A stretch of 64,000 nucleotides of DNA from Pseudalkalibacillus sp045920555 (GTDB lineage: Bacteria > Bacillota > Bacilli > Bacillales > Fictibacillaceae). The stretch lies in assembly GCF_045920555.1 (NCBI RefSeq), contig NZ_CP174509.1, positions 4,650,001-4,714,000 on the forward strand, written 5' to 3'. This document shows positions 57,584-64,000 of this stretch, one piece after another (position 1 is the stretch's first letter; every line of letters begins with the position of its first letter). The notes beneath the pieces were generated by a model. That model was not told where the DNA came from. It saw only the letters and a list, made by a program, of their open reading frames with translations, and did not search any database. The position numbers were made by a program, and so were the translations under genes.

Positions 57584-58537
57584 TTACGAATTAACACTTA
57601 ATTTTTCCATGAGTTCCTCGACATAATGCTGTGCACTTTGTGCCGCGATACTTCCATCACCAGTCGCTGTTACAATCTGGCGCAATGTTTTTTCACGGAT
57701 ATCTCCCGCTGCAAAAATGCCAGGAATTTTCGTTTCCATTTCTGAGTTCGTTTCAACGTAACCATTTTCATTCGTGATTCCAAGATCTTTGATCGCTTCG
57801 TTCAATGGAATCATGCCGATATAGATGAAAACACCATCTGTCTTAAATTCGCGTTCTTCACCGTTTTCAGTGCTTACAAGCGTCACACTGCCAACTTTGT
57901 TATTATCTGCGTTGATTTCTTTTACAGTATGGTTCCAGATGAAATCGATCTTTTCATTATCAAATGCACGGTTTTGTAAAATTTTTTGGGCGCGAAGCTT
58001 ATCACGACGGTGGACGATGGTCACCTTTGAAGCGAAGCGAGTCAAGTAGACGCCCTCTTCAACCGCAGAGTCTCCTCCGCCTACGACGACTAGTTCTTTA
58101 TTTTTGAAGAATGCGCCGTCACAGACCGCACAGTAGGAAACACCACGTCCGCTTAGTTCTTTTTCCCCAGGAATACCAAGTTTCTTGTATTCGGCACCTG
58201 TACCGATGATGATCGAGCGGGCTTTATATTCCTTACCGCCGCCAGCTTTGACCGTTTTATATTCTTCTCCATCGATGATTTGTTTCACATCACCATAAGC
58301 ATATTCAGCACCGAATTTCTTTGCGTGCTCGAACATTTTATTCGATAGATCTGGCCCTAGAATATGATCGTATCCAGGGTAGTTCTCGACATCTTCTGTG
58401 TTTGCCATCTGACCGCCTGGAATTCCGCGTTCAATCATCAATGTGCTTAAATTCGCACGAGATGTATATACAGCAGCTGTAAGCCCAGCAGGACCTGCAC
58501 CTGCAATGATCACATCATAAATCTTTTCCTCAGACAT
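57584..58537 (-). CDS. trxB: Thioredoxin reductase
   Basis: The 317-residue FAD/NADPH enzyme reduces thioredoxin. It has an N-terminal FAD site VIIAGAGPAGLTAAVYTSRA, the redox pair C136-A-V-C139 in GVSYCAVCDGAFF, the NADPH site VVVGGGDSAVEEG, HRRDKLRA, and the C-terminal FAD motif GIFAAGDIREKTLRQIVTA. ATG 58537 is chosen behind AAGGAG; a GTG three codons earlier is too close to that site. In B. subtilis trxB also neighbours yvcI. Confidence 0.97.
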   Translation of the reverse strand: MSEEKIYDVIIAGAGPAGLTAAVYTSRANLSTLMIERGIPGGQMANTEDVENYPGYDHILGPDLSNKMFEHAKKFGAEYAYGDVKQIIDGEEYKTVKAGGGKEYKARSIIIGTGAEYKKLGIPGEKELSGRGVSYCAVCDGAFFKNKELVVVGGGDSAVEEGVYLTRFASKVTIVHRRDKLRAQKILQNRAFDNEKIDFIWNHTVKEINADNNKVGSVTLVSTENGEEREFKTDGVFIYIGMIPLNEAIKDLGITNENGYVETNSEMETKIPGIFAAGDIREKTLRQIVTATGDGSIAAQSAQHYVEELMEKLSVNS

Positions 58538-58680
58538 GCTCTCCACTCCTTTTCGAAAACCAACTTAAAGTTAGTTTGAACGAATGTTTACCTTCTTATT
58601 AGTATCGTATTAAATGCCCCGATGCTACGTCTAATAAAATGCTCAAATCGTCCTAAGTATGTGCTTCGGTGACCTGCGGC

Positions 58681-58742
58681 GGTACCAGGCACCAAAGCTC
58701 AGCCATACTCTCCCAAGGAATTGTGAATGGTGCCTGGCACCC
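58681..58742. repeat. GTGCCTGGCAC-type palindrome pair
   Basis: GGTACCAGGCACC and GGTGCCTGGCACC, 36 bp apart, directly after the TPR protein gene stop (convergence side facing trxB). The spacer has TCTCCCAAGGA as in other copies. Confidence 0.75.
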
Positions 58743-58752
58743 AGCTATTGCT

Positions 58753-60369
58753 TTAGTTTGGTTTCATTGTTTGTCGGTGGTGGAGTATTTTGAGCGTTTT
58801 GATATATTTCTGGATTGTCGAAGCTGATATCCCGAATTGTTCAGCGACACTTTTTTGGGTTGTCTGTTTCTCTTGAAGATAGTCTGACATATAGGCTATT
58901 GCTGCCGCCCACCCTTTTGAATTTGCGATCGACAATGATCCATCCCTCGCCTCATTGATCAAGAGGTGCCACAGGAATGCCGAATTGGAATCAAATTCTT
59001 CTCGCATGGCTAGCACTTGTTCAAGAATTGCCAATCCCTTTTCCATATCTTCTGATGGCTGATTGAGGTGCTCGATACCGCTATCCTTTTGGATTTGTAC
59101 CGATTCATAGCCGCGTTCGAACAAGATCGTCGCAGCCAGCTCCTTCATGATAACGGACTCATTCTTTTCTGCACAGAATGCTTCCAAGGTAGCCGTCGTT
59201 TCTTCATCATTCCATTTCCGAATCAACAACAAATGAGACAGCTTGTTTTTATGGATCGTACTTCTCAGCTTTTTGATCCGTTCTGACAAATCATTTGGAT
59301 CCTGCAGATTATTCAAAGGGATAGTATATTGATATTCAGCTTTCTCTGAATCGAGAGTATTATCTCGCAACTTTTCCAAATAGTACGTTGCAACTGTGCT
59401 CTCCTCATCCAGATCAAGCACTTTTTCCCATGCTTTTTCAGCAGATTGGACCCGCCCCGTCTTTAAAGAAGCGACAGCCAACCAATGGAAAAACGTCACA
59501 TTCCAAGCGTATCCATGCGATCTCACCGAATTCAACCACATGAAAGCAAGCTCGTCCTCTTCTAAAAGCGCGAACGTGCTCCCAAGCTTATACCGGTGTT
59601 CCGGAATGATCGGATGGATCACCTTCAGGCAGTTTATAAAGCGATCAAGTTCTTTCTGCAGATGCAGCTGCTTATAAAAAAGGGAAGCATTACATAGTGC
59701 ATGAAGATTCCCAGGGTTTTTACCGAGGACATCATCAAGCACCAAAAAGGCTTCATCATATTCACCGAGATAAAAGTGCGCGAGTGCCAGATTATTATAC
59801 GCCGCCCAAAATTCAGGATGTGTCAGGACCATCTCTTTCAGCAAATTCCGCGCACCAGAAAAATCACCTTTTTCAAGGCTGCGGCGTGCTTTTTCATGTT
59901 TAACAATCAGCTTCTCTTCGGACGAACGCTTTTCTAAATCTTCCCCAAATTCGGTATGTATCAGATCGAGCAATTCCTCAGAATCCTCATAGAATTCACC
60001 GTTAGGATCATTTTCCATATAGCGCACTGCTTCACTTTCGGCTTCCCGGAACATGCCTAAATGGGCGTAATTATTCGCCATGAAGTAATAGCATTCCGAA
60101 ATGTCTGAGTCAATTTCGCTTACGATATATTCAAGCAAGTCGTTCGATTCGATGAAATCTCCTAGTTCAGCTAGTGTAGCTGCAAGTTGACACAAGTAAG
60201 TCGGTTCCTTCGGTTCGACATCGACCGCTTTTTTAAATAGCTGTTTCGCTTTTACAAGGTCTTTCTTTTGATACGATTTAAGACCACGCTGAAAATAATA
60301 CTCCCCGCTTCTCGCAAAGGGAACGACATTACCCCTTGCTTTCACCGGAGTGTTCTGATTTACCTTCAT
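58753..60369 (-). CDS. Tetratricopeptide repeat protein with C-terminal helix-turn-helix
   Basis: This 538-residue cytoplasmic protein has N-terminal TPR units (about residues 20-260; for example YYFQRGLKSYQKKDLVKAKQ and AYNNLALAHFYLGEYDEA) and further helical repeats to about 480. A terminal segment KSVAEQFGISASTIQKYIKTL looks like a DNA-binding helix-turn-helix. It resembles the B. subtilis YvcD type, which also sits beside trxB. A scaffold or regulator role is likely but not shown. A GGGTGA site lies about 10 nt before the ATG. Confidence 0.8.
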   Translation of the reverse strand: MKVNQNTPVKARGNVVPFARSGEYYFQRGLKSYQKKDLVKAKQLFKKAVDVEPKEPTYLCQLAATLAELGDFIESNDLLEYIVSEIDSDISECYYFMANNYAHLGMFREAESEAVRYMENDPNGEFYEDSEELLDLIHTEFGEDLEKRSSEEKLIVKHEKARRSLEKGDFSGARNLLKEMVLTHPEFWAAYNNLALAHFYLGEYDEAFLVLDDVLGKNPGNLHALCNASLFYKQLHLQKELDRFINCLKVIHPIIPEHRYKLGSTFALLEEDELAFMWLNSVRSHGYAWNVTFFHWLAVASLKTGRVQSAEKAWEKVLDLDEESTVATYYLEKLRDNTLDSEKAEYQYTIPLNNLQDPNDLSERIKKLRSTIHKNKLSHLLLIRKWNDEETTATLEAFCAEKNESVIMKELAATILFERGYESVQIQKDSGIEHLNQPSEDMEKGLAILEQVLAMREEFDSNSAFLWHLLINEARDGSLSIANSKGWAAAIAYMSDYLQEKQTTQKSVAEQFGISASTIQKYIKTLKILHHRQTMKPN

Positions 60370-60639
60370 TTAATTCAATCACCCGTTCTCTAAAACTATC
60401 CATCGAAAGTATAACACACCCGTTCCCTGACGAACATAACAAATCAAGAGTTTTCAATTCACGGAAAATTATAGGAATTACCAAAGTGTTACTTGTGAAT
60501 ACACACTTTCCTGTAATAAACCCCAACATATAGGTGAATAGCTTTAAATGATCGGTAACTCGAACATAAATATGGAATTTCAATTTCCGACGTAGTTTTC
60601 GGGTCCATTGTTAGTAAGAGGCAGATACATATATATAAA
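60370..60639. other. Intergenic region between the TPR gene and the GH43 gene
   Basis: This holds the promoter of the TPR gene; TATACT near 60410 on the minus strand is a possible -10. A short minus-strand frame from 60407 reads through the start of the TPR gene in another frame but lacks a ribosome site. Nothing else is recognised. Confidence 0.4.
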
Positions 60640-60680
60640 AGAACACACAAACTAAATTCCTCAAATTTGTGTGTTCTTTC
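60640..60680 (-). terminator. Terminator of the GH43 gene
   Basis: On the minus strand AGAACACACAAA pairs perfectly with TTTGTGTGTTCT around a 14-nt loop, followed by TTTAT. It lies 12 bp after the stop codon. Confidence 0.9.
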
Positions 60681-60691
60681 TTAAATACTTG

Positions 60692-63600
60692 TTATTTTAG
60701 AAGATCAGCTAACTCTGTCAAAAGATTGCTATTTTCTTCAGTAATAGATTTTCCCTTCTGAGAAGCCAGTTTGTTTTGGTAAGCGTTAAGCTGGCCATTC
60801 GCCGTCTTATCATTACCCTTTTCAGCTGATTTTTCTGCTGCTTGCAGCGATTTGACCAGTGAGTTGGCAACTCCTTTATTTGTTACAAACTCCTCTGTCA
60901 GACGGCTTAAGCTATCAAAATCGACTGTCACTGTAAACTGGATTTTCGCTTCCGCCGTGTTTCCAGCATGGTCAGTCGCCGTGGCAGTTACGGAGTTTTC
61001 CCCGATATCAAAGCTGTAGGCTTGTCCTTCGACAACCGAACATTCTTTAAAAGCAACACCAGATACCTCGTCGGTTACACTGCAAGTGATTACAATAGCG
61101 GCATCTACGGAATAGGGTTCTTCATTACCGCTAAACTCAATCACAGGAGCGTTTGTATCAAGGGTTATTGATTGTCGGTACGTTTCACTGGTATTTCCGG
61201 CATTATCATTAAACTGGACATATACCGTTTTTCCGCCATCGCCGGCCGGTAAAGTAAATGGCTTGGAAGCCTCGTACGCTCCCCACTCTGTCCATTCTTC
61301 TGTGTCTGTAGAGAAACGAACCTGATTCACTCCGCTCTCTTCATCGGTCGCTTCGAGCTCAAGCGTTATTTGCCGATCATTCGTAAATTCATCTCCGTTA
61401 TTAATCGTAAACTTGCCTTCAGGTCCTTCGGTATCATTCCCGGAATCGATGAATACCGGTTCCGTGATGCCTTCTAAAGTCGGCTGGACTTGTTTGATTG
61501 TACCGTCTTTATTAAACTCCATCTTATCGATCATCACTTCACGGTTATACCCGTTACCGCCAGGAATTGCGTGTCGGTGATAAACCATGTAGTAATCATC
61601 GGTATTGGGAACATTTAACACAGTGTGGTGTCCAGTCGCCTTGATTCCATGCGATAAGTCTTTACTTAAAATCACACCCTGCTTTGTCCAAGGTCCCATC
61701 GGTGAGTCACCTGTTGCATAAGCAACCTGGTAATTTTCGTCACGTGTATCGTTTTCTGACCACATGAGATAATACGTATCATTGCGCTTAAAAACAACAA
61801 CGCCTTCTCTAAAGTTAGGTGGGGTCATTTCAACGGGGTCTTCTGCAAAGGAAACCATATCCGCATTCAACTTGGCACCAAATAAGTGCCCATTGCCCCA
61901 ATAGAAGTAAGACTCTCCGTCATCATCTGTAAACACATACGGATCAATAGCCTGTCCCGGATGTTGGCCTGCCGGTATTAAAGGTTCTCCTAAAGCATCT
62001 ACAAAGGGACCGGTCGGAGAGGAGGATTTTGCTACGCCGATGTTCGTGTCTGCTGAGAAGTAATAATAGTAGTTACCATCCCTTTCCGCAATCGCAGGCG
62101 CCCACGCGCGGTTATCAGCCCATGTAACATCATCAGTCGCCAGATCCAATATTACCCCTTGGTCCTCCCAGTTCAATAAATCTTTGGAAGAGAACACTTT
62201 GAATTGAGAACCGGACCATCCTTCAAATCCATCGGTTGTCGGGTACAAGTAGTAAGTGTCCCCGAACACAGCGATATGCGGGTCCGCATAAAGTCCAGGC
62301 AATGTCGATTTTGGATGGACCTTGACACGGACCGTCCATTTCTCTGTATTGCCATCTTCATCGGTCACCGTGTACGTAACAGGATTCGTAAAATCTTGCG
62401 CTTCACCGGATGCAGGGCTTACAGTAGAATCAGATAATACCGTAATCTTCGGAGTTAGATTGGTAATGTCAACACCTTCCCCGTCCTTTACATGAACGGT
62501 GATCGTGTTGGAATCTTTATCGATTTCCGATCGACTCTTTTGGCCAGGGACTTCGAAATTACCGATATCTGTGGCGTCAAGGTTAGATTCCAAGACTTCT
62601 GTTTCGTTAAGAGCACGGTTATATACTTTTACATTGTCGAAATACCCTTCAAAGTACTGGTCTCCGGAGTAAAAGGACTTCCCTAAATACGCCAGCAAGT
62701 CTGCCCCCAGGTCTGACATCGACAAGGTAACATCATTGTTTTCATCAACAAGCACGCCGTCTTTGTACATCTTCATGCTCGTAGGTTCAATCACCAAGGT
62801 GATATTCATCCACTTGCCCTGGATCGGATCGGTACTCGTTTTCACATCCTGTTCATTTGACCAACTGCCTGTCGTGATGGCGTTTCTAATTTCATTGTTC
62901 CGGGTTCTCAGGAACATATATCTCTGATTATCTTTTCCAACCGTAAAGGTGAAAAAGTTTCCGGAAACAGTTTCCGCTTTAATATCCATGGAGACGGTCA
63001 CGGTATCTCTTCCTTCGAAGAACCCTATCGGGAAGGAAGCAAACGTTTCGTTTGTTCCATCTAAATACAGCGCTTGTGAATCTTTTTCTTCATCTGTCAC
63101 ATACGTGGCATTTCCATGCAAAGTACCAGTGTAGCTATTGCCGGAAATGTCTTGAATGGTATCGCCAGAAGCCATTTCGTCAAAATTGTACGTAAGCACA
63201 GGCTCTTCCTGTTCTTCTTCGTCAGGTGTTTCCACTTCGACTGCCCATTTTTCCATTACGGTATCATACTCTTCCTGGGTGATATTCAGCACAGAACCAT
63301 GTCTTTTTTTGTTTGAGCCTAATGAATACTCGGAAGTAGACAATTTTTCAAAGTCTCCGCTTGCCAGATCAGTCGTCAGTAGTGGAAGATATCCTTTGCT
63401 GGTTGCATACTGATCGACCATCAGGTTCCATTCTTCACGATCATTGAACTTAAAGATGAGCGGTCCTTCCACATCACTTCCGGTTAAGCCCAGCGGTTCA
63501 AGGTTGCCAACCTTTGACCATTCGCCAAGGATTTCCTCGCTTTTTTCAATCGTTAACTGGCCGTCCCCCGAGTAGCGGTAATACAAGCCATCGTCTTCGA

Positions 63601-64000
63601 TGATGGTTGTATCGATAATATGTTGATCGCCCGGGCGGTCGATATACACCTGTGGTTCGGTGAACGTATGGAAGTCTCTTGTCTTTGCATAGTAGATATC
63701 GTGCGGTTGAAAATCTTCTTCACCAGGCATCCTTGAAGCCCAGAACACGACATACTCACCGGTTTTCTCATCATAAAAAGTTTCCGGTGCCCACGCATTG
63801 CCCGCCTGTTCCGGTGCGACTTCTACCATTCTGGGTTCCGACCAGTTCACGAGATCAGTAGATTCCCAAACTATAATCGACCGGCTGCCTGCCCTTTGTG
63901 CCGCATTCCAGCCTTTTCCATTGGCAATCCGTAAATCCGTGGCGATCATGTAAAATTTATCACCTTCCTGAGAACGGAAAAGATACGGATCACGTACACC
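60692..64000 (-). CDS. Multidomain tandem GH43 glycoside hydrolase (5' end outside window)
   Basis: At least 1,103 residues are encoded and the frame runs off the window edge, so signal peptide and start are unseen. Domain order in the visible part: a GH43 domain (VRDPYLFRSQEG, AWAPETFYDEKTG, DVEGPLIFKF); a LamG-like jelly-roll (from PVLTYNFDE, about 185 residues); a short beta domain (DSNTITVHVKDGEGVDIT to WTVRVKV); a second GH43 domain (YADPHIAVFGDTYYLYPTT, AWAPAIAERDG, IDPYVFTDDDGE, REGVVVFKRND) with the Asp, Asp and Glu expected for catalysis; two Ig-like domains; and a C-terminal helical FIMAH-type domain (GVANSLVKSL to KSITEENSNLL). It is likely a secreted enzyme acting on arabinose- or xylose-containing plant polysaccharide. 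Confidence 0.87.
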   Translation of the reverse strand, partial: GVRDPYLFRSQEGDKFYMIATDLRIANGKGWNAAQRAGSRSIIVWESTDLVNWSEPRMVEVAPEQAGNAWAPETFYDEKTGEYVVFWASRMPGEEDFQPHDIYYAKTRDFHTFTEPQVYIDRPGDQHIIDTTIIEDDGLYYRYSGDGQLTIEKSEEILGEWSKVGNLEPLGLTGSDVEGPLIFKFNDREEWNLMVDQYATSKGYLPLLTTDLASGDFEKLSTSEYSLGSNKKRHGSVLNITQEEYDTVMEKWAVEVETPDEEEQEEPVLTYNFDEMASGDTIQDISGNSYTGTLHGNATYVTDEEKDSQALYLDGTNETFASFPIGFFEGRDTVTVSMDIKAETVSGNFFTFTVGKDNQRYMFLRTRNNEIRNAITTGSWSNEQDVKTSTDPIQGKWMNITLVIEPTSMKMYKDGVLVDENNDVTLSMSDLGADLLAYLGKSFYSGDQYFEGYFDNVKVYNRALNETEVLESNLDATDIGNFEVPGQKSRSEIDKDSNTITVHVKDGEGVDITNLTPKITVLSDSTVSPASGEAQDFTNPVTYTVTDEDGNTEKWTVRVKVHPKSTLPGLYADPHIAVFGDTYYLYPTTDGFEGWSGSQFKVFSSKDLLNWEDQGVILDLATDDVTWADNRAWAPAIAERDGNYYYYFSADTNIGVAKSSSPTGPFVDALGEPLIPAGQHPGQAIDPYVFTDDDGESYFYWGNGHLFGAKLNADMVSFAEDPVEMTPPNFREGVVVFKRNDTYYLMWSENDTRDENYQVAYATGDSPMGPWTKQGVILSKDLSHGIKATGHHTVLNVPNTDDYYMVYHRHAIPGGNGYNREVMIDKMEFNKDGTIKQVQPTLEGITEPVFIDSGNDTEGPEGKFTINNGDEFTNDRQITLELEATDEESGVNQVRFSTDTEEWTEWGAYEASKPFTLPAGDGGKTVYVQFNDNAGNTSETYRQSITLDTNAPVIEFSGNEEPYSVDAAIVITCSVTDEVSGVAFKECSVVEGQAYSFDIGENSVTATATDHAGNTAEAKIQFTVTVDFDSLSRLTEEFVTNKGVANSLVKSLQAAEKSAEKGNDKTANGQLNAYQNKLASQKGKSITEENSNLLTELADLLK

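Noticed and set aside
57128..57601. 157-codon plus-strand open frame between yvcI and trxB
   Set aside because: No ribosome site, overlaps the trxB end and terminator on the other strand, no family resemblance, and T-run/terminator sequence inside the frame.
60329..60583. 84-codon minus-strand frame overlapping the TPR gene start
   Set aside because: No ribosome site for any start; overlap in another frame with a well-supported gene.

Overview
The window comes from an endospore-forming member of the Bacillaceae. The evidence is an H-type small acid-soluble spore protein gene, conserved Bacillus gene orders (cggR-gap-pgk-tpiA-gpmI-eno; secG-est-rnr-smpB-ssrA; trxB-yvcI-rapZ-yvcK-whiA-crh), strong AGGAGG ribosome binding sites and CtsR, CggR and S-box regulation. 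The species cannot be named from sequence alone. A metE leader with tandem SAM and cobalamin riboswitches recalls Bacillus clausii and relatives.

Layout. 1-14.5 kb: accessory metabolism, with a molybdopterin oxidoreductase of the FdhF/YdeP type, a peptide transporter, two phosphoesterase-type enzymes, sspH, a universal stress protein with an odd leader, a secreted SGNH hydrolase, several small unknown genes, and a two-gene 2-oxoacid:ferredoxin oxidoreductase (alpha-beta and gamma-delta fusions). 14.5-21.7 kb: a small AT-rich patch with a LAGLIDADG homing endonuclease gene, then the trans-translation/RNA decay cluster ssrA-smpB-rnr-est-hydrolase-secG. 22-31 kb: uvsE and the complete lower glycolysis cluster under CggR. 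31-38.5 kb: sigL, an AEC transporter, a 2-hydroxycarboxylate transporter with its CitA/MalK-type two-component system, and tRNA-Arg(CCG). 38.8-46 kb: two tandem secreted M14 carboxypeptidases, an LCP cell-wall ligase, and formate dehydrogenase with its DUF1641 partner. 46.8-53 kb: clpP, a broken peroxiredoxin gene with UGA at the catalytic cysteine codon, riboswitch-controlled metE, and catE. 53-60 kb: crh-whiA-yvcK-rapZ-yvcI-trxB and a TPR protein. The window ends inside a large secreted tandem-GH43 glycosidase.

The most striking find is in ssrA. The tmRNA gene is split by a 337-nt group I intron inserted in the T-loop, leaving a 17-nt 3' exon. Conserved intron parts are visible: a P1 with a U-G pair at the splice site, P2 with a GUAA loop, P3, P7, P8, P9 and the AAGAUAUAGUC element. 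Joining the exons restores a normal 360-nt tmRNA with tag (A)GKENNNFAVAA. A LAGLIDADG endonuclease gene lies just outside the intron, beyond the 3' exon and on the opposite strand. This suggests a mobile system in which the endonuclease sits in flanking DNA rather than inside the intron.

The intergenic regions carry at least three repeat families: a modular GC-rich element of up to about 380 bp with seven copies or fragments, GTGCCTGGCAC palindromes, and a four-copy tandem array of about 52 bp. Several start codons were moved from the longest reading frame on the basis of ribosome binding sites, and this is stated in each entry.
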